Assembly (NCBI RefSeq): GCF_030294945.1 | Contig: NZ_AP018448.1 | Span: 3,968,001-4,032,000, forward strand | Origin: Streptomyces graminofaciens | GTDB lineage: Bacteria > Actinomycetota > Actinomycetes > Streptomycetales > Streptomycetaceae | DNA length: 64,000 bases | Direction of reading: 5' to 3' | Shown here: piece by piece, positions 17,563-26,965 of the stretch | Position numbering within the stretch: position 1 is the stretch's first letter | How the letters are laid out: each line of letters opens with the position of its first letter | Translations under genes and position numbers: made by a program | The notes under the pieces: generated by a model | The model's database searches: none | Seen by the model: only the letters and a program-made list of their open reading frames with translations | Told to the model about the DNA's origin: nothing

Positions 17563-18525
17563 TCACGCCAGCTGCGACTGCACCTGCGACGCGACGAGTT
17601 CCAGGTGGTCCAGGTCGTGGAGGTCGAGGAACTGGAGGTAGAGCCGCTGGGAGCCGACGGCCTGGTAGCGGCCGATCTTGTCGACGACCTCGGCCGGGGA
17701 ACCGGCGAGACCGTTGGCCTTCAGCTCGTCGACCTCGCGGCCGATCGCGGCGGCCCGGCGGGCGACCTCGGCGTCGTCCTTGCCGACACAGACGACCAGC
17801 GCGTTCGAGTACACCAGGTCGTCGCCCTTGCGCCCGGCCGCCTCGGCTGCGGCCCGCACCCTGCCGAACTGCCGCTCACTGTCCTCGATCGAGGCGAACG
17901 GCATGTTGAACTCGTCCGCGTACTGCCCGGCCAGCCGCGGTGTGCGGCTCGCGCCGTGGCCGCCGATGAGCACCGGCACCTTGGCCTGCGCGGGCTTCGG
18001 CAGCGCGGGCGAGTCGGTCAGCTGGTAGTAGGTGCCCTCGTACGAGAAGGTCTTGCCGGTCTCGGTGGCCCACAGGCCGGTGACTATGGCCAGCTGCTCC
18101 TCGAGCCGGGCGAACTTCTCCGGCGGGAACGGAATTCCGTACGCCTTGTGCTCCTCCTCGAACCAGCCCGCGCCCAGGCCCAGTTCGACCCGGCCGCCGG
18201 ACATCTGGTCGACCTGCGCCACCTGGATGGCGAGCACGCCGGGCAGCCGGAACGTTCCGGCGGTCATGAGCGTGCCGAGCCGGATGCGCTTGGTCTCGCG
18301 GGCGAGGCCGGCCAGGGTGATCCAAGCGTCGGTGGGGCCGGGCAGGCCGTCCGCCGAGCCCATGCGGAGGTAGTGGTCAGACCGGAAAAAGGCATCGAAG
18401 CCGAGGTCCTCGGTGGCCTTGGCGACGGTGAGCAGGGTGTCGTAGGTCGCCCCCTGCTGGGGCTCTGTGAAGACGCGAAGATCCATGCCTCCCATCCTGC
18501 ACGCTCGTCCGCCGGTCAACTTCAT
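17563..18525 (-). CDS. LLM-class F420-dependent oxidoreductase
   Basis: A 320-residue luciferase-like TIM-barrel protein. Family landmarks are FFRSDHYLRMG, RIRLGTLMTAGTFRLPGVLA, GGRVELGLGAGWFEEEH and VPVLIGGHG. Actinobacterial members generally use cofactor F420 for hydride transfer, but the substrate here is unknown. The start at 18525 is favoured by GGAGGG at ideal spacing, although homology begins at MDLRVFTEP (18486), whose GGGAGG is only one base from its ATG. The gene is monocistronic, divergent from a 56-codon gene and convergent with the HEAT-repeat gene. Confidence 0.88.
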   Translation of the reverse strand: MKLTGGRACRMGGMDLRVFTEPQQGATYDTLLTVAKATEDLGFDAFFRSDHYLRMGSADGLPGPTDAWITLAGLARETKRIRLGTLMTAGTFRLPGVLAIQVAQVDQMSGGRVELGLGAGWFEEEHKAYGIPFPPEKFARLEEQLAIVTGLWATETGKTFSYEGTYYQLTDSPALPKPAQAKVPVLIGGHGASRTPRLAGQYADEFNMPFASIEDSERQFGRVRAAAEAAGRKGDDLVYSNALVVCVGKDDAEVARRAAAIGREVDELKANGLAGSPAEVVDKIGRYQAVGSQRLYLQFLDLHDLDHLELVASQVQSQLA

Positions 18526-18727
18526 CGGTCCCTCCGGGGCGACCGCTGCCCGGTCGGGTGAAATCCGTCAACGCCGTGCCCACGACAGGCCCATGCCAGT
18601 GACCGGGGCGGACAGTGATCGTTGGCTCGGGCGGAGCCGGACCGCCCGGCACCCGTCGCCGGCGGCCGCTGCCGATGACGCCTGCATACGTGCCCCCTCG
18701 GGGGGCGAGGGCCGAGGAGGCCGTCAC

Positions 18728-18898
18728 ATGTCCCAGGAAGCCGTGCCGGAGCAGGCTGCCGTGCCTGCGCAGCCCAAGGGTCTGCTTCAGCAGATGGAGG
18801 AGTTGATGGCGGCTCTGAACGCGGACCTGTCCCAGCTCGACGCGGACCTCTCGGGCTCCCGCGCCCCCGTGTCCATCGAGGGCACCGACCCGGTCTGA
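18728..18898 (+). CDS. Small hypothetical protein, 56 aa
   Basis: The ATG at 18728 is preceded by GAGGAGG at proper spacing. It encodes an acidic peptide with an Ala/Pro/Gln-rich start and an amphipathic helix (LLQQMEELMAALNADLSQL). There is no Cys, signal peptide or membrane segment. Third-position GC is typical of coding sequence, and a strong terminator follows directly at 18932-18958. I do not recognise the family. Confidence 0.6.
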   Translation: MSQEAVPEQAAVPAQPKGLLQQMEELMAALNADLSQLDADLSGSRAPVSIEGTDPV

Positions 18899-18931
18899 CC
18901 TGCCCCTGGGAACGGGGACCCACGAGTACAG

Positions 18932-18958
18932 CGCCCGGCCGACCCTTCCGGCCGGGCG
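18932..18958. terminator. Rho-independent-type hairpin after the 56-aa gene
   Basis: Arms CGCCCGGCC (18932-18940) and GGCCGGGCG (18950-18958) enclose a 9-base loop and are followed by TT. It lies between convergent genes. Confidence 0.65.
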
Positions 18959-18989
18959 TTCGCCGTGGTAGCGGCCAGAGGGGTTTCGC

Positions 18990-19072
18990 CCCCGCAGCCG
19001 TTACCCGCCCTGCTGGCGGCCGGTGGGGGCTTGTCGCGCCGTTCCCCGCGCCCCTTGAGGGCGCGGGACTCC
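18990..19072. repeat. Streptomyces GC-rich intergenic element, copy 3
   Basis: The minus strand reads CAAGGGGCGCGGGGAACGGC, GCGACAAGCCCCCACCGGC and GGTAACGGCTGCGG. It directly abuts the stop of the gene ending at 19074, sharing blocks with copies 1 and 2. Confidence 0.55.
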
Positions 19073-19073
19073 C

Positions 19074-19550
19074 TCACCCCGCTGCCGCGTCCCTCTCCGA
19101 CAGCACCTGGTCCCTCACCGCCAGGCGCCTGAGCATCTCCAGGACCCGGTCCCTCGCCTCGTCCGCCGCGTCGATGGCCTCCATGCACTGCCAGTACGTC
19201 GCCTCGTCGTCCGCCCCGCTGGCGAGGCCGACGAGGGCGATGCCGACCTCGCCGAGAAGTGCGCCGAGGCGGAACAGGGACTCATGGGCGTCGCCCAACT
19301 CGGTGAGCTGGGCGGCGCGTAAATCGCCTACGCCGAGCGGCGGGGCGCCGAGTATGCCGCAGCCCGTGCCCGCCAGCTCGGTCAAACCAAGGGCCTCGCC
19401 CCGCAGTTCGGGCGGCCCCGACACCGCCAGGCGACTGCCGATCGCCTGGGCCAGGGCGTAGGCCTGCCAGGACTCCGCCATGATCTGAGGTCCCTCGAGA
19501 CCGCACGCCAGCGCACGCCTGTTCGCCAAGATGAGCCGCACCGCATCCAT
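19074..19550 (-). CDS. Conserved Streptomyces hypothetical protein (DUF6099-like)
   Basis: A 158-residue, mostly helical protein with an Ala/Leu-rich body including AESWQAYALAQAIGSRLAVSG and DDEATYWQCMEAIDAADEARDR. There is no signal peptide or transmembrane helix. The sequence resembles what I recall as DUF6099, a family largely restricted to Streptomyces and without known function; that assignment is from memory. The ATG at 19550 has only a weak ribosome site. Its upstream spacer carries two perfect DnaA boxes, so replication-linked expression is conceivable. Confidence 0.65.
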   Translation of the reverse strand: MDAVRLILANRRALACGLEGPQIMAESWQAYALAQAIGSRLAVSGPPELRGEALGLTELAGTGCGILGAPPLGVGDLRAAQLTELGDAHESLFRLGALLGEVGIALVGLASGADDEATYWQCMEAIDAADEARDRVLEMLRRLAVRDQVLSERDAAAG

Positions 19551-19604
19551 GCGCTGCCCCCGCCTGTCCCGACGCGCTCGTCACACGTCCGCCCGAACTC
19601 CTGA

Positions 19605-19689
19605 CTGTCCACTACCCACAGTGAAGGCGTGTGAGACAGAAAGCCAGAGGAAGTCTGAAATCTGTGGATAACAAATCGACTGTGGACAA
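19605..19689. promoter_or_regulatory. DnaA-box cluster in an intergenic spacer
   Basis: TGTGGATAA (19663-19671) and TGTGGACAA (19681-19689) are perfect reverse complements of the DnaA boxes TTATCCACA and TTGTCCACA, 18 bp apart. CTGTCCACT at 19605-19613 is a 7/9 match in the other orientation. They sit just upstream of the 158-aa gene. No dnaA, dnaN or other oriC gene is near. Confidence 0.6.
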
Positions 19690-19757
19690 CATTTCAACTC
19701 CGGAGAGTGACAATCGGATGAGGGTCTCCCGTCGGAACCCCCCGTACCGCTGCCCGG

Positions 19758-20132
19758 TCATGGACCCTCCGGCGCCGGGAACCTCCGTTCGTTGCGGTCG
19801 ATCTTCGCATCCAGCGCCGACAACGGGTCGATGCCGAGCACCTCGCAGAACTGGAGCAAGTAGGCCAGCACATCCGCGACTTCGTCGGTGACACGGTGGG
19901 CCGTGTCCGGGTCGGCCATCACCCGGGCCGATTCCTCCGGCGTCAACCACTGGAAGATCTCGACGAGTTCGGAGGCCTCGACGCTGAGGGCGGCGACGAG
20001 GTTCTTGGGGGTGTGGTACGGCTGCCAGTCGCGGGCGGCGGCGAAGTCGGCGAGGCGCCGCTGCAGCGCCGGCAGGCTCAGGCGGGCAGGCGCGTGCTTC
20101 TCGTCGACGGGCTCGGGTCCAGGTTCGTTCAC
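19758..20132 (-). CDS. MazG-like nucleotide pyrophosphohydrolase
   Basis: A 124-residue all-alpha NTP-PPase. The KNLVAALSVEASELVEIFQWL and DEVADVLAYLLQFCEVLGID segments carry the paired Glu and Asp (EASELVE, DEVADVLAY) that bind Mg2+ in MazG/dCTPase-like enzymes. Members remove pyrophosphate from (d)NTPs, often as house-cleaning of modified nucleotides. The start is GTG at 20132, overlapping the stop of the P-loop ATPase gene as GTGA. This makes a two-gene operon and hints at a shared role. Confidence 0.85.
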   Translation of the reverse strand: MNEPGPEPVDEKHAPARLSLPALQRRLADFAAARDWQPYHTPKNLVAALSVEASELVEIFQWLTPEESARVMADPDTAHRVTDEVADVLAYLLQFCEVLGIDPLSALDAKIDRNERRFPAPEGP

Positions 20133-21355
20133 GCGCCCAGGTCTACCACCGTCACCCCTTCCATCCCCGCCGCCCAGGACGCGTCGCTCACCGCCCCCGC
20201 CAGCCGGATGTGGCCGCGCTCGCACATCCGGGCCGCGAGCCGCACGAGGTCCGCGGTCTGTCGCGGCGGCAGACAGCGGTCGAGGCCGTCGGCCAGCACG
20301 GTGAGGCTCTGCAGCGCCGCCGGGACCTCGGCGACCGGGTCGACCTCCAGCACCCCGGGTCCGGTGAACAGCACCAGGGCCAGTGCCAGATACCTCAGCT
20401 CCCCGTCCCCGAGCAGACCGAGCGGTGTCCGCACCCCGTCGCCCCGGTCCAGTACCGCCCGTACCGTGCCGTCGCCCAGCGGTTCGGCCCGCAGCTCCAC
20501 GACCGGGCCCGCACACCCGGCACCCACCGCCGCGACCAGCTGCGCGTGCCGTCGCCCGCACTCCCTGCGGGTACGCCACAGCACCTCGGCGAGGTTGTCG
20601 CAGCCCGGCAGCAGCCGCCCGGAGCCGAGCGGCACGGCCACCCGCATCCGGCCCGGGCGGGGGTCACAGGCGAAGACGGACCGCAGCGCGACCACCATCT
20701 GCTCGGCGGCGGCCAGTACCCGACGCTGGCCGTCCGTCTTGCCCGCGACGCGCAGTGGCAGCAGCGCGGTGCCGAGCCGGTCGTCGGGCAGGGGGCCACG
20801 GGTGACCGGCGACGCGCCCGCCGTGTGCCAGGCGGCCTGGACCACGGGGCGGCCCGGATCCACCAGGGCCGTCTCCAGCAGGGTCAGTCCGCCCGATGTC
20901 AACCGCTCCCCCACGATCCGGAGTTCGGGTTCGGCCTGGACGGCGAGGTCGAGCCGTACGGGTCCCTCGGGGCCGTCGGCCGTGCAGCCGATCCGGAAGC
21001 CGCGCCGTCGCTGGGCGTCCGGGCGGGCCCGCTCGGGCACACAGCTCTCCGGGTCCGGGAACGCCTCGTCGAGCGCGGCACCGCCGCCGAGCCGCGCCAG
21101 CGCCTCGTACGCCCGCAGCGCCGTGGACTTGCCGCTGCCGCTGCGTCCCGCGAGCAGGGTCAGCGGGCCGAGCGGGAAGGCGGCCCCGCGATGCCCGGCG
21201 AAGGCGGACAGCCGCAGCTCGGTGATGCTCGGGCGGCCGTGCGGTGTCCCGGCCTCCGAGGCCGACGCGGCAGGCGGAGCCGAGGGTGACGGGCTCACGA
21301 GCGCCACGCCGGTGGACGACGGGAAAGCGGCGGGTGACAGGGGGGAGGCGGTCAT
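20129..21355 (-). CDS. P-loop (SMC/RecF-like) ATPase
   Basis: A 408-residue AAA/ABC-type ATP-binding protein. ITELRLSAFAGHRGAAFPLGPLTLLAGRSGSGKST (about 44-78) shows the split ABC/RecF N-terminus with Walker A GRSGSGKST. LLGDGELRYLALALVLF near 320 resembles the signature and Walker B area. It probably acts on nucleic acid or as an OLD/RecF-like switch; the substrate is unknown. The ATG at 21355 is chosen because upstream in-frame sequence lacks homology. No clear ribosome site is seen. Its last codon overlaps the MazG-like gene start. Confidence 0.7.
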   Translation of the reverse strand: MTASPLSPAAFPSSTGVALVSPSPSAPPAASASEAGTPHGRPSITELRLSAFAGHRGAAFPLGPLTLLAGRSGSGKSTALRAYEALARLGGGAALDEAFPDPESCVPERARPDAQRRRGFRIGCTADGPEGPVRLDLAVQAEPELRIVGERLTSGGLTLLETALVDPGRPVVQAAWHTAGASPVTRGPLPDDRLGTALLPLRVAGKTDGQRRVLAAAEQMVVALRSVFACDPRPGRMRVAVPLGSGRLLPGCDNLAEVLWRTRRECGRRHAQLVAAVGAGCAGPVVELRAEPLGDGTVRAVLDRGDGVRTPLGLLGDGELRYLALALVLFTGPGVLEVDPVAEVPAALQSLTVLADGLDRCLPPRQTADLVRLAARMCERGHIRLAGAVSDASWAAGMEGVTVVDLGA

Positions 21356-21417
21356 ACGCGGACGGTAGGCGTGCGGCCGTCCGGCAAACCGTTCCGCCCA
21401 GTCGATCTTCCTACGAT

Positions 21418-21455
21418 CGAGGGAGCGCCCCCGCATGGAGCGGGGCGCTCCCTCG
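21418..21455. terminator. Strong hairpin after the sepF-like gene
   Basis: Fourteen-bp perfect arms CGAGGGAGCGCCCC (21418-21431) and GGGGCGCTCCCTCG (21442-21455) with a 10-base loop lie just past the SepF-like stop. Confidence 0.7.
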
Positions 21456-21463
21456 GAAGGGCC

Positions 21464-21853
21464 TCACACCCCGGGGGCTCCGACGCCCTCCATCAGTCCG
21501 CGCACCTCGGTCCCGGGCGGCGTGAGGAGAAACACATTTCGATCGACCCGGTGCATTCCGCTCGCGAGCCCGAAGACGACACCCGTACTGAAGTCCAGTA
21601 CGCGCTTGGCGACGTCCGTCTCGGCGCCCGACAGGTCGAGCAGTACGGGAATGCCCGCCATCAGCGTCTCCGCGACCTCGCGGGCGTCCGCGAACACATT
21701 GATCCGCAGGACGACGAAGCGGCGCCTGGCCTCCGTCTCGGCGTCGGGCAGCGCCCGGTGGCCCACCGCGGACGGCCATGCGTCCCGGCCACGCAACGGC
21801 ACGACCTGGGCGAGCCCCTCCCACTGTTCGTCGGTGACATCGTGGCTGTTCAC
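21464..21853 (-). CDS. SepF-like cell-division protein
   Basis: A 129-residue protein whose C-terminal 90 residues form the SepF fold: RRFVVLRINVFADAREVAETL, VLLDLSGAETDVAKRVLDFS and GLASGMHRVDRNVFLLTP. SepF tethers FtsZ to the membrane through an N-terminal amphipathic helix. Here the N-terminus is short and polar, so membrane binding is doubtful. Streptomyces encode several SepF paralogues besides the one near ftsZ, and this appears to be one of the extra copies. The GTG at 21853 follows GGGGGAGG at ideal spacing. Confidence 0.85.
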   Translation of the reverse strand: MNSHDVTDEQWEGLAQVVPLRGRDAWPSAVGHRALPDAETEARRRFVVLRINVFADAREVAETLMAGIPVLLDLSGAETDVAKRVLDFSTGVVFGLASGMHRVDRNVFLLTPPGTEVRGLMEGVGAPGV

Positions 21854-22033
21854 CGCGCCTCCCCCTGGCTCGCACTGAATGACTGCATCAACCAATTCTT
21901 ACGCATGGTCACCCGTTCGGCCCAACTGCGACACGGACCGCTACTCCCCCGCACGTCACAGGGGCCGGATCCCGCCCTCACAGTCGTGCCGCCGGGCATG
22001 TGTGGCGGGCGTAACCCCTCATGATCAGGTCAT

Positions 22034-22049
22034 GTGACATCGGCGTAAC
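22034..22049 (+). promoter_or_regulatory. Candidate GlnR half-site upstream of nitrate reductase
   Basis: GTGAC-ATCGGC-GTAAC resembles the gTnAc-n6-GaAAc pattern of actinobacterial GlnR boxes and lies about 130 bp before the nitrate reductase start. Nitrogen control by GlnR is the known mode for assimilatory nitrate genes. The second half differs by one base. Confidence 0.4.
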
Positions 22050-22177
22050 GGGCAATTCGTACGATCGGGTCTGCCGGGCTGCGACTCGGACGCTGAGCGG
22101 AAGCCGACCGGCCGCCGTACCAGACAGCGACGGGACACCGACCGGACACCCCGGACGCCGACAGAGAGGGGCCGCCC

Positions 22178-25100
22178 GTGGCCGCACAGGGCCCGCAGAG
22201 CACGACCACCCAGGTGCGGACCGTGTGCTCGTACTGCGGCGTCGGCTGCGGCATGCTCCTCGACGTCGGGATGGGTCCCGACGGACGGCGTACGGTTCTG
22301 AAGGCGTCCGGTGACAAGGCTCACCCCGCGAACTTCGGGCGGCTGTGCACCAAGGGCGCGACGACGGCCGACATGCTGGCCGCGCCCGGCCGGCTCACCA
22401 CGGCCCTCGTACGGGACGACCGGGGCGACGAGCCGGTGCCGGCGCCCGTCTCCGCCGCGATCGCCGAAACCGCCCGGCGGCTGCGCGCGATCATCGACGA
22501 GCACGGGCCCGACGCGTTCGCCTTCTATGTCTCCGGGCAGATGAGCCTCGAAGCCCAGTACCTGGCGAACAAGCTGGCCAAGGGCTTCATCCGCACCAAC
22601 CAGATCGAGTCGAACTCCCGGCTGTGCATGGCGAGCGCGGGCACCGGCTACAAGCTCTCGCTGGGTGCCGACGGGCCGCCCGGCTCGTACGAGGATCTCG
22701 ACAAGGCGGACGCCTTCCTGGTCATCGGCTCGAACATGGCCGACTGTCACCCGATTCTTTTCCTTCGGATGATGGACCGGGTCAAGGCGGGCGCGAAGCT
22801 GATCGTCGTCGATCCTCGGCGCACGGCGACGGCCGACAAGGCCGATCTGTTTCTGCAGATACGTCCGGGTACGGATCTCGCGTTCCTCAACGGGCTGCTG
22901 CATCTGCTGCACGCGGACGGGCACACCGATCCCGACTTCATCGCCGCGTACACCGAGGGCTGGGAGGCGATGCCCGACTTCCTCGCCGAGTACGCGCCGG
23001 ACGCCGTCGCCGAGATCACCGGGCTCGCCGCGGACGACATCCGGGAGGCCGCGCGGCTCATCGGTGAGGCCCAGGAGTGGACGAGCTGCTGGACCATGGG
23101 GCTCAACCAGTCCACGCACGGCACCTGGAACACCAACGCCCTGGTCAATCTGCATCTGGCGACCGGCGCGATCTGCCGTCCCGGCAGCGGGCCGTTCTCG
23201 CTGACCGGGCAGCCGAACGCCATGGGCGGGCGCGAGATGGGCTACATGGGGCCGGGGCTGCCCGGTCAGCGGTCCGTGCTCGTGGACGAGGAGCGGGCGT
23301 TCGTCGAGGAGCTGTGGGAGCTGGCGCCTCAGACGCTGCGCAAGGACGGGGTCGGCAAGGGCACCGTCGAGATGTTCCAGAAGATGGCCGACGGGGAGAT
23401 CAAGGCCTGCTGGATCATCTGCACCAACCCGGTCGCCTCGGTCGCCAACCGGAAGACCGTGATCGAGGGGCTTGAGGCCGCCGAGTTCGTCGTCACGCAG
23501 GACGTCTTCACCGACACCGAGACCAACGCGTACGCCGATGTCGTGCTGCCCGGCGCCCTGTGGACCGAATCCGAGGGCGTCCTGATCAACAGCGAGCGGA
23601 ATCTGACGCTCGCCGCTGCGGCCGCCGATCCGCCCGGCGAGGCGATGGCCGACTGGCGGATCATCGCGGCCGTCGCCCGTGAGATGGGGTACGAGAAGGG
23701 GTTCTCGTACGACAGCGCCGAGCAGGTCTTCGAGGAGATCAAGCGGGCGTGGAACCCGAAGACCGGGTGGGATCTGCGGGGTGTGACGTACGAGCGGCTG
23801 CGGTCGACGCCGGTGCAGTGGCCCGCGGCGCAGGAGAGCGGGCCGGAGCGGAATCCGATCCGGTATGTGCGTGAGGACGGGGGGCTGCTCTTCCCGACCG
23901 CGAGCGGGCGGGCCGTCTTTCACGCCCGGCCGCACATGCCCGCCGCCGAGATGCCGGACGACGACTATCCGTTCGTGCTCAACACCGGGCGGTTGCAGCA
24001 TCAGTGGCACACGCTGACGAAGACGGGGCGGGTGGCCAAGCTCAACAAGCTGAATCCGGGGCCGTTCGTGGAGGTGCATCCCCGGGATGCCGAGCGGTTG
24101 GGGATCTCCGACGGGGACTCCGTCGAGGTCGCCTCGCGGCGGGGGCGGGCCGTGCTGCCCGCGGTCGTGACGGATCGGGTGCGACCGGGGTGTCTGTTCG
24201 CGCCGTTCCACTGGAACGACCTGTTCGGGGAGTATCTGAGCATCAACGCGGTGACGAGCGACGCGGTGGATCCGTTGTCGTTCCAGCCGGAGTTGAAGGT
24301 GTGCGCGGTGGGAGTGACCCGGGTTTCCTCGCCCCCGTCACTGGGCTCCGCCGAGCGGGTGGACGGGTCGGCTGCGGGTGGGCGGGAGCTGGATCGCCCT
24401 TCGGGCTCGTCCTCGAACGCCGGACGGGCCGAATTGGTGCCGACCGGGGCCGAAGGGCCCGCCATCGGCGCCGGAATGGCTGCCCTGGGCCTCGAGCCCT
24501 CTCCCCCGCCCGTCCTCTCCTCCCAGGAACGGCAGTACCTCACCGGGTTCCTCGCCGGGCTCGGGTCCGGTGTCGTCGGGGTGCCCGTGTTGCCGCCGGA
24601 CGCGCCGTTCAGTGCTGAGCACGCGTTGTGGGTGAACGGGGTGCTCGCGGGGATGTACTCGCGGTCCGCGGCCCCCGGCGTGGTTCCCGCCGTCGTCGAG
24701 CCCGCCGGGCGTGAGGTCGTCGTGCTCTGGGCCTCGCAGACCGGGACCGCCGAGGAGTTCGCGGTGGCCGCCGCCGAGCATCTGGGGGCGGCGGGGCACC
24801 GGGCCACGCTGGTCGGCATGGACGACGCCGAGGTCGGTCAACTGCCGCGTGGCGCAGACCTGTTGCTCATCACCAGTACGTTCGGTGACGGCGACGCGCC
24901 CGATAACGGCTCCGGGTTCTGGGAGGCGCTGGCCCACCAGGAGGCCCCGCGCATGGACGGTGTGCGCTATGCCGTGCTGGCCTTCGGGGACTCCTCGTAC
25001 GACGACTTCTGCGGGCACGGCCGGAGGCTGGACACCCGGCTCGACGAGCTGGGCGGGGTGCGGCTCGCGCCGCGTACGGACTGCGAGCCGGACTACGAGC

Positions 25101-26332
25101 CGTCGGCGGACGCCTGGCTCGACCAGGTGCTCACCGCGCTCGGGACCACCACCACCGCCCCGGAACGCACTGCGGCTCCCGCTCCCTCCGCCACTCCCTC
25201 CGCCACCCGGGCCGCCAAGCCCGCGCCCGCCGTCGGCCGGCTGGTCGGCAACAGGCTGCTCAGCCTGCCCGGCGCGGGCAAGGAGGTGCGCCGGTTCACC
25301 TTCGACACCAGCGGGACGGGGCTCACGTACGAGGCGGGCGACGCGCTCGGCGTACGGCCGGTCAACTCCCTCGACCTGGTGACGGAGTGGCTGGCCGTGA
25401 CCGGGCTGGACGGGTCGGCTTCCGTGCACGTCAACGGAGTTGGCGAGCTTCCGTTCGCCGAGGCCCTGCACCGGCATCTCGACATCACCCGGATCAACTC
25501 CGACCTGCTGCGCTTCGTCTCCGAACGGACGCGGGACAACCGGGAGTTGAAGAAGCTGATGCGGCCGGACAACAAGGACGGGCTGGCGCAGTGGTCCTGG
25601 AGCCGGCAGGCCGTGGACGTGGTGACGGAGTTCGGGGTGCGGGCGTCCGCCCAGGAGTGGGCCGATGTCTTCAAGCGGCTCCAGCCCCGGCTGTACTCCA
25701 TCTCGTCGAGCCCGCTCGTCGATCCGCACCAGGTGTCGCTGACGGTGTCCGTCGTGCGGTACGAGAATCTGCACGGACGGGCGCGCGGCGGGGTCTGCTC
25801 GCCGTTCCTCGCCGACGGGGAGGACGGGATGGAGGTGCCGTTGTCCGTGCAGCGCTCGCCGCACTTCCGGCCGCCGGCCGACCCCGCGACCCCGATGGTC
25901 ATGGTCGGCCCCGGCACCGGCGTCGCGCCCTTCATCGGGTTCCTCCAGGAGCGGCAGGCCCTCGGACACCGGGCGCCGAACTGGCTGTTCTTCGGCGAGC
26001 AGCACCGGGCGACCGACTTCTACTACGAAGACGAGCTGACGGAGCTTCAGGATGCCGGTGTGCTCAGCCGGTTGGACACCGCCTTCTCCCGCGACCAGCG
26101 CAAGAAGGTGTACGTCCAGGACCGGATGCGTGAGCACGGGCCCGAGCTGTGGCACTGGCTCCAGGACGGCGCCCGCTTCTACGTCTGCGGCGACGCCTCC
26201 CGTATGGCGAAGGACGTGGACCAGGCGCTGCGGGACATCGCCGTGGCGCACGGCGGGCTGACCGAGGCCGAGGCCGCCGCGTATGTGAAGCAGCTGGCCA
26301 CGGAGAAGCGGTATCTGCGGGACGTGTACTGA
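22178..26332 (+). CDS. Bifunctional assimilatory nitrate reductase / sulfite reductase-type flavoprotein
   Basis: A 1384-residue fusion. Residues 1 to about 710 are a molybdopterin oxidoreductase with an N-terminal 4Fe-4S motif, CSYCGVGC at 17-24 and a fourth Cys in GRLCTKG. A low-complexity linker (about 715-800) follows. Next come a flavodoxin domain ([14 protein letters not shown] near 850) and a CysJ/P450-reductase-like FAD and NADPH module ending [13 protein letters not shown]...YLRDVY. Electrons would pass NADPH-FAD-FMN-FeS-Mo to nitrate within one chain. GTG start with GAGAGGGG upstream. The linker contains a Streptomyces repeat. Other bis-MGD substrates are possible. Confidence 0.88.
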   Translation: MAAQGPQSTTTQVRTVCSYCGVGCGMLLDVGMGPDGRRTVLKASGDKAHPANFGRLCTKGATTADMLAAPGRLTTALVRDDRGDEPVPAPVSAAIAETARRLRAIIDEHGPDAFAFYVSGQMSLEAQYLANKLAKGFIRTNQIESNSRLCMASAGTGYKLSLGADGPPGSYEDLDKADAFLVIGSNMADCHPILFLRMMDRVKAGAKLIVVDPRRTATADKADLFLQIRPGTDLAFLNGLLHLLHADGHTDPDFIAAYTEGWEAMPDFLAEYAPDAVAEITGLAADDIREAARLIGEAQEWTSCWTMGLNQSTHGTWNTNALVNLHLATGAICRPGSGPFSLTGQPNAMGGREMGYMGPGLPGQRSVLVDEERAFVEELWELAPQTLRKDGVGKGTVEMFQKMADGEIKACWIICTNPVASVANRKTVIEGLEAAEFVVTQDVFTDTETNAYADVVLPGALWTESEGVLINSERNLTLAAAAADPPGEAMADWRIIAAVAREMGYEKGFSYDSAEQVFEEIKRAWNPKTGWDLRGVTYERLRSTPVQWPAAQESGPERNPIRYVREDGGLLFPTASGRAVFHARPHMPAAEMPDDDYPFVLNTGRLQHQWHTLTKTGRVAKLNKLNPGPFVEVHPRDAERLGISDGDSVEVASRRGRAVLPAVVTDRVRPGCLFAPFHWNDLFGEYLSINAVTSDAVDPLSFQPELKVCAVGVTRVSSPPSLGSAERVDGSAAGGRELDRPSGSSSNAGRAELVPTGAEGPAIGAGMAALGLEPSPPPVLSSQERQYLTGFLAGLGSGVVGVPVLPPDAPFSAEHALWVNGVLAGMYSRSAAPGVVPAVVEPAGREVVVLWASQTGTAEEFAVAAAEHLGAAGHRATLVGMDDAEVGQLPRGADLLLITSTFGDGDAPDNGSGFWEALAHQEAPRMDGVRYAVLAFGDSSYDDFCGHGRRLDTRLDELGGVRLAPRTDCEPDYEPSADAWLDQVLTALGTTTTAPERTAAPAPSATPSATRAAKPAPAVGRLVGNRLLSLPGAGKEVRRFTFDTSGTGLTYEAGDALGVRPVNSLDLVTEWLAVTGLDGSASVHVNGVGELPFAEALHRHLDITRINSDLLRFVSERTRDNRELKKLMRPDNKDGLAQWSWSRQAVDVVTEFGVRASAQEWADVFKRLQPRLYSISSSPLVDPHQVSLTVSVVRYENLHGRARGGVCSPFLADGEDGMEVPLSVQRSPHFRPPADPATPMVMVGPGTGVAPFIGFLQERQALGHRAPNWLFFGEQHRATDFYYEDELTELQDAGVLSRLDTAFSRDQRKKVYVQDRMREHGPELWHWLQDGARFYVCGDASRMAKDVDQALRDIAVAHGGLTEAEAAAYVKQLATEKRYLRDVY
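24394..24427 (+). repeat. Streptomyces 'CGTCCTCGAACGCCGGACGGGC' element inside the linker
   Basis: CTTCGGGCTCGTCC followed by TCGAACGCCGGACGGGCC is a very common Streptomyces intergenic sequence. Here it is translated in the linker between the Mo and flavodoxin parts of the nitrate reductase fusion. Confidence 0.55.
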
Positions 26333-26362
26333 GCCGGCCCCCCGTCTCTGAGCCGATCCCTG

Positions 26363-26965
26363 CTATATCCAGCCCTGCCGCCAGGCGTGGTGCGCTGCGG
26401 CGTGCCGCGTGGGGGCGCCCAGTTTGGCCATCGCGGCGGAGAGGTAGTTGCGGACCGTGCCCCGGGCCAGCTGGACCTCGGCGGCGATCTCGGCGACCGA
26501 GGCGCCGGTGCGGGCGGCGCGCAGGACCTGTAGTTCGCGGTCGCTGAGCGGGCAGTCGTCCTCGGTCAGCGCGGACGCGGCGATGTCGGGGTCGACGTAG
26601 CGGCGGCCGGCGGCGATGTCGCGGATGATCTCCGCCAGCCGGTTCGCGGAGGTCGTCTTGGGGACGAAGCCGCGTACGCCGACGGCCAGGGCGCGGCGCA
26701 GTACGGCCGGGCGGGCGTGCCGGGTGACCAGGACGATCCGGGTGGGGAGTTCGGCGGCGATCTCCTCGGCGGCGCGCAGTCCGTCGGTGGGCGGCATCTC
26801 CAGGTCGAGTACGGCGATGTCGGGGCGGTGCTCGCGGGCGAGCCGTACCGCGTCGGTGGAGGTGGCGGCCTCGGCGACCACGGTGAGGTCGGCCTCCAGC
26901 GACAGCAGGGCGGCCAGCGCGCTGCGCAGGAGGTCCTCGTCGTCGGCGATGAGGAGGCGGATCAT
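26363..26965 (-). CDS. DesR-like NarL/LuxR response regulator
   Basis: A 200-residue two-domain regulator. The receiver begins MIRLLIADDEDLLR and has phospho-acceptor Asp in AVLDLEMPPTDG and Lys in GFVPKTT. The LuxR-type helix-turn-helix is at PLSDRELQVLRAARTGASVAEIAAEVQLARGTVRNYL. The ATG at 26965 overlaps the kinase stop (ATGA), so kinase and regulator are made together. The likely target is the 32-bp palindrome at 28224-28255, upstream of its own operon and of the divergent membrane-protein gene. That link is inference. Confidence 0.92.
   Translation of the reverse strand: MIRLLIADDEDLLRSALAALLSLEADLTVVAEAATSTDAVRLAREHRPDIAVLDLEMPPTDGLRAAEEIAAELPTRIVLVTRHARPAVLRRALAVGVRGFVPKTTSANRLAEIIRDIAAGRRYVDPDIAASALTEDDCPLSDRELQVLRAARTGASVAEIAAEVQLARGTVRNYLSAAMAKLGAPTRHAAAHHAWRQGWI

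Noticed and set aside
19605..19689. DnaA boxes considered as a replication origin
   Set aside because: Only two or three boxes, and no dnaA, dnaN, rpmH or other oriC neighbours.
22025..26251. Long minus-strand frames opposite the nitrate reductase fusion
   Set aside because: They lack known motifs and mirror the codon bias of the plus-strand gene.
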